This document shows positions 11,786 to 53,899 of a DNA stretch of 64,000 nucleotides, piece after piece. The translations under genes were made by a program, and so were the position numbers. Each line of letters begins with the position of its first letter. Position 1 is the first letter of the stretch. The notes under the pieces were generated by a model. That model was not told where the DNA came from and made no database searches. It saw only the letters and a list, made by a program, of their open reading frames with translations. The DNA is from Gigantopelta aegis. Taxonomy: Eukaryota; Mollusca; Gastropoda; Neomphalida; Peltospiridae. The stretch covers positions 52,425,590 to 52,489,589 of the forward strand of contig NC_054706.1 of the NCBI RefSeq assembly GCF_016097555.1, written 5' to 3'.

Positions 11786-12125
11786 TGCTTGATGTTGCCC
11801 ATTTTGAAATTGTATCATTGTAATGATTTTTATACAATTTCTGTCCAGATACAATATGGGTAAAATCTATTGGTAATTAAATGTAGAAAAATAATTTATA
11901 AAAGTTGTTAACAATGTGGTTCAGACTTTGGGACAAAATGCATGCATGATCATTTATTAGTAATGGTCAAATGGGGACAATCTGTAACAAGAAGTGTATT
12001 AATTGGTTTGAAATTAAAAGGAAAAGAAGCAGAAGTACCTAAATGTGTAATTTTGGACATTTATTTAATTGATATTGTGTTCCTGATGACGTTAAATTTC
12101 AAATATAATTGTTTGCATTTTTTAG

Positions 12126-42345
<30,220 letters not shown>

Positions 42346-43280
42346 AAGTTCAGCAGTACTACTTTTTAAAGAAAATGAAGGATTTCTTTCTGCAACATGT
42401 AGACCTCATGTTACTCAGCCATACAGTATCGAATTATCCGTGGTTTGAAATTCAACATGGTGTATCATTGATTAAAGACCATCAAATTGTTGTTTTTACA
42501 AGGTTTTAATGTCGGATGTGAAATGAATTGTTTTAATGGTGTGTAAAAGTAAAGATATGAGGAATATGGGCAGGTTTGAAAGATGCGAAATGAATTGTTT
42601 TAACTGTAAAAGTGAACATATGAGGAATATGGGCAGGTTTGTCACATGCGAAATGAACCTTTTTAACAGTATGTAAAAGTAAAAGTTATGATGAATATGT
42701 GCAGGTTTGTCAGATGCGAAATGAATTGTTTTAATTGTGTAAAAGTAAAAGTTATAATTGAATATGGGCAGGTTTTTTTTGACAGAATGTTTTAGTTCAC
42801 TGACCAGGTGAAATGTGAATTAGATAAGCCCGTTGGTGTGTATATCCATGTTGGTCATGAATAAACACTGGATTTTAGGAGGATTTTTTCTGTTTTTGAC
42901 AGCTGAATATTTTATTTTGATCACTAAACCAGAGGAAAGTGAAAAAAAGTATAAACCTTTTTTTAAAAACATTGTTGATGACAATTACTAGGTTCATGTC
43001 ATATATTATCTGGCTCACTGGACAAAAGTGAACTGAATGGGTTTCTGTAATGAATAAAACGTCGCTTTAAAATACATGTGTATATATATTTTACTTAAAT
43101 GGCAGCAATATATTTTAATACATATACACCTGAATATTAATTAAGCACCACCTGTATTGCATTGCAACTAAAAAGGCTCTTGGAAGTAATTGTCTGTGCA
43201 GATGGCTTTAAACCTGATATTGAAATTTGTTTACGTATTCTGTATATACTTAATTGTATTTACCGAGATGGTGTGAATAA
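42346..43280 (+). other. DDX46: DDX46 3' UTR and candidate poly(A) signals
   Basis: AATAAA occurs at 42860-42865 (catgaataaacac), 43052 and 43272. The proximal part contains the 42515-42780 tandem repeat. Which signal is used cannot be told from sequence. Confidence 0.5.
42515..42780 (+). repeat. Tandem repeat in DDX46 3' UTR, about 65-bp unit, 4 copies
   Basis: Unit: gatgcgaaatgaattgtttt aa, gtaaaagtaaa, tatgaggaatatgggcaggt ttg. Copies are diverged by about 10-15% by eye. It would be transcribed into the mRNA tail. Confidence 0.8.
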
Positions 43281-43368
43281 ATTACTTAGTAAAAGCACAT
43301 CAGTGTGATTCCAGCTCTACAGTTAATTATCATACCTTTCCATGTATATTTATGGCTTCTGTCTCTTC

Positions 43369-43393
43369 CCCCCCCCCCCCCCCCCCCCCCCCC
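43369..43393 (+). repeat. Poly-C tract, about 24 C
   Basis: Uninterrupted run of C after tctcttc; likely length-variable and possibly misassembled. Confidence 0.9.
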
Positions 43394-43818
43394 GAACATA
43401 TTAAATATTGATGATACGACAGTGTCACTTGCTATCAATCTTTTTCAGTATCTTCTGCATACACAGAACATTAATTTCAATGTTTGTATTCACAAAACAT
43501 TCACAATTACTAGCGAAGTATAAGCCACATGGTCAACACTAGATGGTGCTTAATGAATTTCCAGGTGTATGTATAACAGAAGACAATATTTCAACATATT
43601 TTGTTACCGGAACTCACCATTATCTTCGCCTAGGTAACCAATTGGTTACACATTATATTTGCATAGCGAATAAAGTTCTGATGATCCTGTTTGTAACTTT
43701 TAAATTTTAGAATGTAATGGCAGTTCTTGTGAATTAAAAGTCTGCATAACTGACACACAAACAAAACAATGGTTTACATGAAATATTGTGTCCTGGTATA
43801 AGAGACTACAACATAATT

Positions 43819-44285
43819 GTAGCCTCAGTGGTGTAGTGGTTGAACCATCAGTCTGACGACTGGTAGGTACTGGGTTCACATCCCAGCACCAGCTCCCACC
43901 TGGAGTACGTTTTATTGGCTCAGTGGTTTGGAAATTAGAAAGTTATTTTATAGTGGAATCTTAAATCATAATCGCTTCCCATACATTTAGCTCAGTCGGT
44001 AGAGCACTCGCCTAAACTGCTTGGTTTGCAGGATTGAAACCCTGGTAGACCCATTGGGTTTGACCTGTACCACACCACAACTGGTAAATCAAAGGCTGTT
44101 GTATGTGCTGTCATATCTGGGAAAGTGCATATAAATGATACCTTGCTGCTAATGGGATAATGTAGCAGGTTTTTTCTGAAGACTACGTGTTGGAATTAAC
44201 AAATATTTGGTATTAAAAGGCTGATGTTTTAATTAATGAATGCTCTCTAGTATCTTTTTGGCATAGGTAAACTAAACAAACTTTC
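43819..44285 (+). mobile_element. SINE head type 2 followed by a head type 1 SINE
   Basis: 43819-43925: gtagcctcagtggtgtagtg, ctggtaggtactgggttcac atcccag. 43985-44285: tttagctcagtcggtagagc actcgcctaaac, aggattgaaaccctgg, body, and an eroded family-B tail. Two separate insertions. Confidence 0.65.
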
Positions 44286-44353
44286 TTCTTATACACATAC
44301 AGACCTACAACCAGACTGAACTAGTAAATCCCTATTGTCTCTGTGAGACTGCA

Positions 44354-44490
44354 CGACTTCATGTAACATAATTATTAATCTTGGTTCATCGACTTCGTGT
44401 AACGATGAATTAATCTTGGTTCGTAGACTTCATGTAACATATTTGTTCATCAACTTCATGTAACATAATTATTAATCTTAGTTCATCTTT
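44354..44490 (+). repeat. Short tandem repeat around cttcatgtaacataatt
   Basis: gacttcatgtaacataatta ttaatcttggttcatc recurs with gaps about every 45 bp, three to four times. Confidence 0.65.
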
Positions 44491-44643
44491 GTATTTCCTT
44501 GGAGGTACACTGACCTTAGTTATTAGGAAGTGTTTGCTATTATTGAATTTTTATTTTTATTTTTTTATTACATATTGGCAAATCCAATATTTTTCTGATG
44601 ACTGTGGTGTTTGTAATAGCTCAAAGTTGATTTTATGTAAATC

Positions 44644-44938
44644 CAGGGCTTCTAGAATTTTGTTTAGCCCAACTTTACTTTAAGTTAATACAATTTGACT
44701 AAATAATAGTAATAATCAGATAGGTCACCTAAAGAGGGAGATAAGAGCTTAAAAACACTAACGTTGGGGTTGAGGTGGGGTCACGATATATTCATATTTA
44801 CAAAATAGACTTTTAACTGCAACATTTGACAAGTTAGTTTTTCACTAGCCATCGGACATGGCAATAGTAGTTATTTACTAGCCCAACAATGAATATCACT
44901 AGCCATGGGAGTGGGGCTACCATAATCTAGAAGCCATG
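44644..44938. mobile_element. MITE, CAGGGCTTCTAGA ends, 7-bp GTAAATC duplication
   Basis: Left CAGGGCTTCTAGAATTTT, right (inverted) CATGGCTTCTAGATTATG. Flanks GTAAATC at 44637-44643 and 44939-44945 match exactly. Carries cactagccat and tactagccca motifs and aligns, inverted, with 52647-52977. Confidence 0.8.
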
Positions 44939-45149
44939 GTAAATCAGGAAAAGTACATACCTGGGGGAAAACTAGGGTCAGTGACTTTAATTATATGACA
45001 ATAAACATTTTATGATGTATGACAATTGTTGAAAACTGGTATCAGATTAAACAGAAAAATCTACTGGTTTTGTTTATTTACTTTTCATAATACATTGTAC
45101 CTCCACCAACAATTAGATGTTACTTTCACTCTGCCCTAGTTTTGTAAGT

Positions 45150-45565
45150 AGATGGGATGGGATGTAGCTCACTGCCACTGGTAAGGCATTTGCCTAAGGC
45201 CCACATTCTAGCAACACAATTTATCTTATGTGTGGAGAATTGTTTTTCCATATCTACATTTTTGCAAGTGGATTACTGTACAAAAATTTGTATTTTTAAT
45301 TTCATTTCAATATATTTTCGTGCTTATATCCAATTAAGGTTCAAGCATGCTGTTCTGGGCACACACTTCAGCTATCTGTCCAGGGCAGTGGGTTAGTTGT
45401 TAATTGTTAGTGGTTAATGAGAGAGAAGAGGGTGTAGTGGCCTTACACATACCCATACCCACTGAGCTATTAAAACTCGCTCTGGGTGGGAGCCGGTACT
45501 GTGCTGCGGATCCTGTACCTACCAGCCTTATGTTCGATGGCTTAACCACAGAGGCCTTTTAAGCT
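45150..45565. mobile_element. SINE fragments (head, then inverted tail/head)
   Basis: 45152-45210 gatgtagctcactgccactg gtaaggcatttgcc is a type 1 head; 45318-45560 is an inverted type 2 relative of 55728-56015 (cgtgcttatatccaattaag gttcaagc, agagaagagggtgtagtgg, ctgtacctaccagcctta). Confidence 0.6.
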
Positions 45566-46061
45566 AAGGTCGACAATAGTCACTTTTCATTTTGGCTGTA
45601 TTCACAATAAATATAGCATATCTCACCGTAATTTCACTTGAAATCCAAATTTCGTAAATGGTAAAAAAAATAATTAATAATGTTAAAATCAATAGCAATT
45701 TTGCATTGGAATTATTTCAGCGTTCTGAAAATGGAAACATCATGTACCCAGTTTAGTGTTATTGTAAGGAGATTTAAAGTGAAGTCATTCAAATTCAAAT
45801 TTAACTATATTATTACAATACTTCGCCACTTTAAATAAAAACTGGTCTACTAACCTTGACCCGTCAAAATTCTATAATATTGTTAAATTTTAATATATAA
45901 TTTGAATATTAAATTCAATTAATATCAACTACATGTATATTGTAATACGGTTTTGACCATACCTCATTGTTACTATATATTTGCAATGTATCAACTGTAC
46001 GCAAAAGAATTGATGGAAAGCATGCCTGAGGAGTGATGGGTTGATGAAGTACACACTTGGG

Positions 46062-46376
46062 TGGGGGGAGAGACGTAGTAAAGTGGTCGCTTGATGTGCA
46101 GTCAGTCTGGGATCGATCCCCACCGGTGGGCCCATTGGGCTATTTCTCGCTCTAGCCAGTGCACCATGACTTGTATATCAAAGGTCGTGGTATGTGTTAT
46201 CCTGTCTGTGGGATGGTGCATATGAAAGATCCCTTGCTGTTAATCGAAAAGAGTAGCCAATGAAGTGGCAACAGCAGGTTTCCTCCCTCAATATCTGTGG
46301 TCTGTAACCATATGTCTGACATATAACCGTAAATAAAATGTGATGAGTGGTGTTACATAAAAAAGTTCCTTCTCTT
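46062..46376 (+). mobile_element. tRNA-headed SINE, family A
   Basis: gagacgtagtaaagtggtcg cttgatgtgcagtc, gggatcgatccccaccggtg, cagtgcaccatgacttgtat, gggatggtgcatatgaaaga, ataaccgtaaataaaatgtg. Complete apart from a poor tail that runs into a G-rich stretch at 46380-46398. Confidence 0.78.
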
Positions 46377-46399
46377 GGGTGGGGGGTGGGGGGGGGGTG

Positions 46400-49000
46400 T
46401 TCCTGTCCCAACCAGTGCCTCATGACTGATACATCAAAGACTGGTCCGTTTAGAAGTTGCATAACCTACAACAAACAACAGACACAATTCTGATTTGACA
46501 CATTTACTGAGAGATGTGCAATATTCAGCACGTGATAGACCACCTCCGGGTATCACAGTAGAGACAGAAATACACTGTTTGGCACTTGGATCATGGAAGA
46601 ACAAGTCTACATATTAATATATATATTAACAGAAACCTTTCACAGAGAACATTAAATTCCCTGTTTTAATAGTTTTATCTACATAAATAATACTTGTCAT
46701 CTTGTAAGTAGTCTATCTGCAGTGTGCGATTTTGAGGAGAGTCTGGGAGCCCGAGGATCGCAAAAATCATAGACTCTCTAGCTTGGCTAGCATACAAGCC
46801 TGCATGGCTCTTAAAATTCTTTGTACAAAATACATTGACTTTTCAAAATGACAGTCAGCATATATCTCAAAATCTTGGGATACCAGAGTTTTGAATAGTG
46901 ATCTTTTCCTTGGTTTTATGCAAAACATATAGTGTATCTTCTGTTGTACTGGAAACGTGCAGCTCGTTGGGTTGGTGGTGGGCTCTGAAGATTTGCAAAC
47001 CGGGAGTCCTTGTGGCATTTAAATTTTTTTTAACCAAAATCGCACACTGATCTGGTAAGTAGTTTTATTAAGTAGTCTTGCCAGAAGAAAAGTCCATACT
47101 GAATTTTCACTAAGGGTTCATAAATACAAATCGAGTTTACTTGCTGAAACTATAGGTGTGAAATTTTTTTGAGGATTGACTACATGTATAGAAGAAACAG
47201 AAGTAAATTCTACAAGTGAGAGTAGCAAACATTGAGATCAAGAAAAGAATTTAAGATTGAGAAAGAATATAAAGTCCCTGATGCATACTGGGTAATATTG
47301 CACTGAATTGTTGACTTGTGAATTCGAGCTTTCTGGGTTGCCGTGAAGTGACAAGCGATTGAAACTTTTGATTCCTTTCTCAAAATGAACATCTTTGTTG
47401 TTGGCAGTTCTGTATAGAGCTACTTAACACAAGTCTGGTAAATACAAGTATATAGCGAGGTTTGTACATACAAGACTCGTTAATTTTTAACAACTAAATA
47501 ATTTGTTACAAATAACTGAAATTTTTTTTATAAATAATTCAAGAATATGATCAGCACTTTTCTAATATTACGGTAGATGTGATTTAAAAAAAATTAAAAA
47601 TTTTACAGTTTCTTTTTATGAAAATTTAATTACGTAAATGCTTCACCAAACGACCATGTAAAAATAATTTTTAAAACTAAAAATAATTTTCTTTAGGTTA
47701 AAATTAAGCAAATGCATCACCATGGTTCTGTTCACTGCACATGCATACTTTTGTTTACTAGCTTCATAACATCAGTACGCTCGAATTCACCAACAGATAC
47801 TTTTAAAAGTTAACATACAAGGAGGTTCAGGATTACATAAATATTTTAAGTTGCCTCCATGATCAGAGCACTAGAATGCTGATTTAAAACCAGTTGGAGA
47901 CTTCCTTCTCCATTTTACACTGTATCACAGACATATTTTCAATATACATTTTGGTCATGGATATTTTCTGGCATTAATGTACAGTACAGAAGTTGTATGT
48001 ATACATGAATTTGTGGGAATTTAACATGTGCAATATGCACATCTCCCTTTTTAACAAGACAAAATTTACAAATTAAAGCAAAGATTTACAAACAATTCAG
48101 CACCATTTATCTTTTCTGGGAAATATTAACATCGTGCTTTGACATTTCATGACACCTGTACAATAGCACTTGGAAATAAATGTTGACTGAAGCTAGGCCA
48201 ATGAAGATAAAGACAGGGGAACAAACTGACCAATGAGAGATAATGTGTGAGTTGACCAATGAGACATAGCTTCACAATGGTGCACCAGTGACTGATAGCT
48301 TCACAACAACCATGACCACTGAGGGATAACATCAAGATGGGAACTTATGAAGTGAAGACGTGGGATGAACCATTTATTGAAATGAACATCTGCTCGACTA
48401 AATGCCAAGTGCTGATTTGAAAACAATGAAAATTAAGGCCTCATGGGCATAGTGTTATCTCTTTCAGTGACAACTATTTTTAGTCACTATATGCCAGTTA
48501 GACTGATGGCCATTATTCAATTTAGTGAAACCCTGTATTAGGTGTTAAAATAATTCCTTATCATTGGAGATTTCATATTTGTGTTTCACTTTCTATAGAA
48601 TAATGCCATTTCAGTATGTTGTGTCATTATAAGAGGATTGTTTAGCCCTGCACAAAGAGTATTTGAATTTTTAAAATCTAAATTCAATGTCAACTGCCTT
48701 ATTATTAATTTGTTTTTAAATTAAAAATGCCATATTATAGTTTGTTCTAGATTAATTCTGATTTCACAAAAAATGTAAAGAAATTACTGTATCTCGACCC
48801 TCCACAACCTTTACATTTTTCAAATTAAATTTTACCTCATTATTTTACTCATCTTAGATTTAAATGAATGAGAAACCACCTTTTGATTTATTGTGGATCA
48901 GAATTTCACTCATATTGTACAGGGCAAATTATCTCCCTTTTTTCCATATTTTGGAACTGTTCGACATGACTGCATACGTATTGGCCAGCACATACTGACG
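46400..49000. other. Unassigned AT-rich stretch, possible 3' UTR of right-hand gene
   Basis: No convincing exon on either strand. 48190-48330 has imprecise repeats of ttgaccaatgagacatag-type text. It could belong to the 3' end of the minus-strand gene, but no splice chain proves it. Confidence 0.3.
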
Positions 49001-49020
49001 GCCATCCCGTTCTATCTTTT

Positions 49021-49158
49021 GACAGCCGATGGAACACTTCTTAGTGTGAACACTGTCTGCTTCTGGCGATCTTTCCTGATGGAACGCCTCTTAGTGTGTA
49101 CACTGTCTGCTTCTGGCGATCTTTCCTGATGGAACGCCTCTTAGTCTAAGCACCGTCT
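49021..49158 (+). repeat. Three tandem copies of a 58-bp unit
   Basis: gatggaacgcctcttagtgt, acactgtctgcttctggcga tctttcct repeats at about 49027, 49077 and 49127 with small changes, immediately beside the 33-bp minisatellite. Confidence 0.75.
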
Positions 49159-49207
49159 GCATCTGAGAGTAAGCAGTGTCTTACTTCCTGATTCCATGTT
49201 GCGAGTC

Positions 49208-49618
49208 ACTGGCAGCCTGGCTGTGTACTGCGTGACACACTTGGCTGGATCTGCTGTGTACTGAGTAACACACTTGGCTGGATCTGCTGTGTACTGCGTG
49301 ACACACTTGGCTGGATCGGCTGTGTACTGCGTGACACACTTGGCTGGATCGGCTGTGTACTGCGTGACACACTTGGCTGGATCTGCTGTGTACTGCATGA
49401 CACACTTGGCTGGATCTGCTGTGTACTGCGTGACACACTTGGCTGGATCGGCTGTGTACTGCGTGACACACTTGGCTGGATCACCTGTGTACTGAGTGAC
49501 ACACTTGGCTGGATCTGCTGTGTACTGCGTGTCACACTTGGCTGGATCTGCTGTGTACTGCGTGACACACTTGGCTGGATCGGCTGTGTACTGTGTGACA
49601 CACTTAGCTGGATCGGCC
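49208..49618. repeat. 33-bp minisatellite, about 12-13 copies
   Basis: Unit gctgtgtactgcgtgacaca cttggctggatcg, with a few substitutions (tcg/tct, gcg/gtg/gag). Because 33 is divisible by 3 and the unit lacks stops in several frames, long ORFs appear on both strands (minus 49701-49141 with ADPAKCVTQYT units; plus 49274-49495). The minus ORF begins just after an acceptor-like tgtgttttag, so a spliced exon cannot be excluded. Confidence 0.92.
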
Positions 49619-49864
49619 CGGCCTGGCCTGGGACGGCCTCCTTGCCCACTGGTGTAGGCATGTACTGCCTCGAGCTGGTTGGAGACGTGGCGTCTCAACA
49701 TCTAAAACACAGTGTGAAATGAGAATTAACATTCAGTCAGTCTGCATTGCACCTCGAGTATGTATATTGTATAGTTATATACTCATGGAAAAACGTTCCT
49801 GTGCTTGTATTGCCCAATTGGCACCTATACGCTGACGTGTATTTTTGTATTGGGGTGTTGTTAA

Positions 49865-49937
49865 ACATTCATTCATTCATTCACTCACTCACTCAATCAC
49901 TCACTCACTCACTCACTCACTCACTCACTCACTCACT
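49865..49937 (+). repeat. (ATTC)n and (ACTC)n microsatellite
   Basis: cattcattcattc followed by more than 12 actc units, at the end of the retroposon tail 'tattggggtgttgttaaa'. A second (attc)n tail is at 50170-50210. Confidence 0.9.
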
Positions 49938-50759
49938 CCCTTATCCATTCATTTGTATTTCCCAAGGTATTCTTTAATGGTAAAAGGAAAAATTAAATTG
50001 TTCTCAAGAAATTAGTTTTGGTCATTATGAGACAATATGCACAATTATGTTGATGTGATCTTTGTCAAATTTCAATCATTTACAAACTTTGCAGTTGGTT
50101 TGAGACCATTTCATTTGGTGCACAGCTTTGTTTGACACCCAATAACTGATGTGTATTTTTGTGCTGGGGCATTGTTATTCATTCATTCATTCATTCATTC
50201 ATTCATTCATATGGTGTACAAGGACTTTTTTCTATGAGTATATATATCTTTTCCACTGTTTCATGTTTAAACTTAAAAAATAAATATATAAGTACCAGTC
50301 TTTAAACTAAAAAAATAAAGATATAAGTAGTTATATATATCTTTTTCATTTGTTTCATCATTAAATAACAAATAAAATAAGATTAAAAATAGGCCTAAAT
50401 TACAAAATACAGTAGGAATATACATGTACATGTATGTCTTTAATTTGTTTTATTATTAAACTAAAACTAAATACATTAAAAAGTATTTTCTTCTGTTCTT
50501 TGTCTTCTTTCATGTGTTAGGAGAGAAAAATATCTGTACATGAACAAAAAGGGAGTTTGAAACATTTAACAGTAACAGTTTGTATGGAACACTAATCATA
50601 ATCCTAATCATTATCCTATCTTGATCATATGATTTTAAAGCACAAAGTGTAATAAAAACATGTTAAATACATCTATATGCTTAGATCTGATAACTAAATA
50701 AATTTTTCTATTTAAATTGCATACATTTTTATTTTTTTGTTGCATGCTACATGTATCTT

Positions 50760-51937
50760 AGGAATGACAAAATTATTTAAAATGTATCAATTATGATCAA
50801 TGGATACTAACATTAAATGACAAAATTGTTTAAAATGTATCAATTATGATCAATGGATACTAACATTAAATGACAAAATTATTTAAAATGTATCAATTAT
50901 GATCAATGGATACTAACATTAAATGACAAAATTATTTAAAATGTATCAATTATGATCAATGGATACTAACATTAAATGACAAAATTATTTAAAATGTATC
51001 AATTATGATCAATGGATACTAACATTAAATGACAAAATTATTTAAAATGTATCAATTATGATCAATGGATACTAACATTAAATGACAAAATTATTTAAAA
51101 TGTATCAATTATGATCAATGGATACTAACATTAAATGACAAAATTATTTAAAATGTATCAATTATGATCAATGGATACTAACATTAAATGACAAAATTAT
51201 TTAAAATGTATCAATTATGATCAATGGATACTAACATTAAATGACAAAATTATTTAAAATGTATCAATTATGATCAATGGATACTAACATTAAATGACAA
51301 AATTATTTAAAATGTATCAATTATGATCAATGGATACTAACATTAAATGACAAAATTATTTAAAATGTATCAATTATGATCAATGGATACTAACATTAAA
51401 TGACAAAATTATTTAAAATGTATCAATTATGATCAATGGATACTAACATTAAATGACAAAATTATTTAAAATGTATCAATTATGATCAATGGATACTAAC
51501 ATTAAATGACAAAATTATTTAAAATGTATCAATTATGATCAATGGATATTAACATTAAATGACAAAATTATTTAAAATGTATCAATTATGATCAATGGAT
51601 ACTAACATTAAATGACAAAATTGTTTAAAATGTATCAATTATGATCAATGGATACTAACATTAAATGACAAAATTGTTTAAAATGTATCAATTATGATCA
51701 ATGGATACTAACATTAAATGACAAAATTGTTTAAAATGTATCAATTACGATCAATGGATACTAACATTAAATGACAAAATTATTTAAAATGTATCAATTA
51801 CGATCAATGGATACTAACATTAAATGACAAAATTATTTAAAATGTATCAATTACGATCAATGGATACTAACATTAAATGACAAAATTATTTAAAATGTAT
51901 CAATTATGATCAATGGATACTAACATTAAATGCACAA
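50760..51937 (+). repeat. 53-bp satellite array, about 22 copies
   Basis: Unit atgacaaaattatttaaaat gtatcaattatgatcaatgg atactaacattaa. Variants cluster (aattgttt copies at each end, ttacgatc copies near the 3' end), as expected from local amplification. Non-coding. Confidence 0.96.
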
Positions 51938-51989
51938 AACAATCAGATGTAAAAGTTAAAAAATAAATGTTTGAGTATACTGACACCTG

Positions 51990-52231
51990 GATAGAAAGAA
52001 AGAAATGTTTTATTTAATGATGCACTCAACACATTTTATTTACGGTTATATGGTGTCAGACATATGGTTAAGGACCACACGGATACAATTGAGAAAAAAC
52101 CTGCTGTTGCTACTTCATGGGCTACTTTTTTCAATTAGCAGCAAGAGATATTTTATATGCACCATCCTATATACAGGGTAGTACATACCACAGCCGTTGA
52201 TATACCAGTCATGGTGCACTGGCTGGAACGA
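51990..52231 (-). mobile_element. SINE family A, head lost (minus)
   Basis: gaaagaaagaaatgttttat ttaatgatgcactcaacac, tacggttatatggtgtcaga, gcagcaagagatattttata and gtcatggtgcactggctgga. Ends before the tRNA head. Confidence 0.78.
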
Positions 52232-52624
52232 CACCTGGGCAAATTGCTTTTTCAGTGGTTATTATGACCAACCGTAATTGTGATACATTGTATACATTAA
52301 ATTAGCAGACTGTTTTAAAGTATGAACTTACAGACAATGACAGTACTTACCACAACCTTTGATATATAAATTTAATATTTTAAAAGTAATTACCTGTTAC
52401 CTGTATTAGACAACAACCTGTTTTCTTCTCAGCTGTTGTCATATTTCTTTTGTTGAAAATTTTAATGTATTTACAACTATTGCCAAACAGTTATTAAAAC
52501 AACAAACTAACTCAGATCATTTTCATCTTAGTGAAAATGAAATACATGTACTAAGTACATGTACAACTGAACACATGATGCAAATATTTCATTAAGCATT
52601 AAATAACAGTTACAGTATTCTATA

Positions 52625-53892
52625 CAGTGGACTCTTTGTTTAAACCCAGGTCTTCTAGATTATGGTAGCCCCACTCCTACGGCTAGTGATATTCAATGTT
52701 GGGCTAGTAAATAACTACTGCCATGCCCAACGGCTAGTGAAAAAAAGTTGTCAAATGCTGCAATTTTTTATTTACATATGAATATCCTGTCCTCACCCTC
52801 ATTTTAGTGTTTTTAAGTTCTATCTCCCTGTTTAGGTGACATATCCGATTATTACTATTAGTAAAATTGTGTTAACTAAAGTAAAGTAGGGCTAGTGAAT
52901 TTTTAATCATGGCTAGTTAATTTTGTTAATCACTGATCCCATGGCTAGTGTATTTTGTAAAGATTCTAGAAGCCCTGCTAAACCGGATTCATTTGGGACC
53001 GAAAAAATATGCCGTTTTAGACAGAGTGCCAGTGTAGACAGAGTTCGTCCAGAGTTACGGTTCTTGCGATATACCAGTAGTGATCAGAAAATACCCATGT
53101 AAATAAAACGTCATATTAACCAAACGTTTGGACTATGTGTGAGATACATGTGTATATATGAAAGCAAGGCTAAGCAATGCTTGTGTTAGTGATTGATATA
53201 AACCGGAAAGATATTTGCATTTTTTCTCTACCGAAATATGATTGTCCTTGTACAATTGGCGATTTACGGTTACTACATTTTAGTATATATCTGCGTTTTC
53301 AAATCTAAATCTTTCTGTTTACACAGAGGATTTGATGATAATTCATCGATTAATTTCACTTTATATTCTAAGGAGAGTTCGATATGTTAGCTTTTTTTTC
53401 ATCGCTCCGCCATTGCAAATTCAGTAAGACAATACAAAACAGAAGAGTCGTTCGTATTTATGCAGGTACTACATTTGACAAAACAACAGATCGGTATGAC
53501 ATAATGCAGTATTAATACATACAAATAATAATCCGATTTATCTTGCTACTTGCACCCATTACAACAGATGTGGTTCATTGGTTAGTAAGACTTCAAAGAG
53601 GCACAATTATTTCATAACACCTTGGTGTCCTAATTACTGAGGAACTCCCATTATTGTTTAAAAGTTGACCACTGGTAGACAGTAGAGGTCAGATAGACAG
53701 AGCTAATTACTATATAAACCGTTCTTTTGTTCTTGAATTTGCATCCGAAGTCCGGAATAGACGGAATCCGGTGTATATATAGGCAGACATTTGTTCCTAA
53801 TAAATTAACAGGAGCTGGATGGGACTTTAAAACTGTACCGGTTTACACAGAAATCCGGTTTAGACAGATGCTGGTTTGGACAGAGTCCACTG
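52625..53892. mobile_element. Tigger/pogo-like element, TA-flanked, carrying an insert
   Basis: Left CAGTGGACTCTTTGTTTAAA and right (inverted) CAGTGGACTCTGTCCAAACC with TA at 52623-52624 and 53893-53894. Subterminal gtttagacag / ccggattc motifs. About 930 bp without the insert at 52647-52977; no transposase ORF. Confidence 0.75.
52647..52977. mobile_element. MITE nested in the Tigger-like element
   Basis: Left CAGGTCTTCTAGATTATGG, right (inverted) CAGGGCTTCTAGAATC. Flanks TTAAACC and CTAAACC (7 bp, one change). Inverted relative of 44644-44938 with shared ggctagtg motifs. Confidence 0.75.
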
Positions 53893-53899
53893 TATTACA

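Larger units (their letters stand above)
9077..11929. mobile_element. Candidate large element with about 100-bp inverted arms
   Basis: The left arm (9077-9170: aaagtctgaaccacattgtt, then tttaattagcaa, attttacccat, acagaaat) is the inverted counterpart of 11815-11929 (atttctgtcc, atgggtaaaat, ggttcagacttt). A diverged direct copy of the right arm lies at 11166-11288. Between them are a SINE and motif repeats. It may be a composite or eroded transposon; no transposase seen and no convincing target duplication. Confidence 0.4.
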
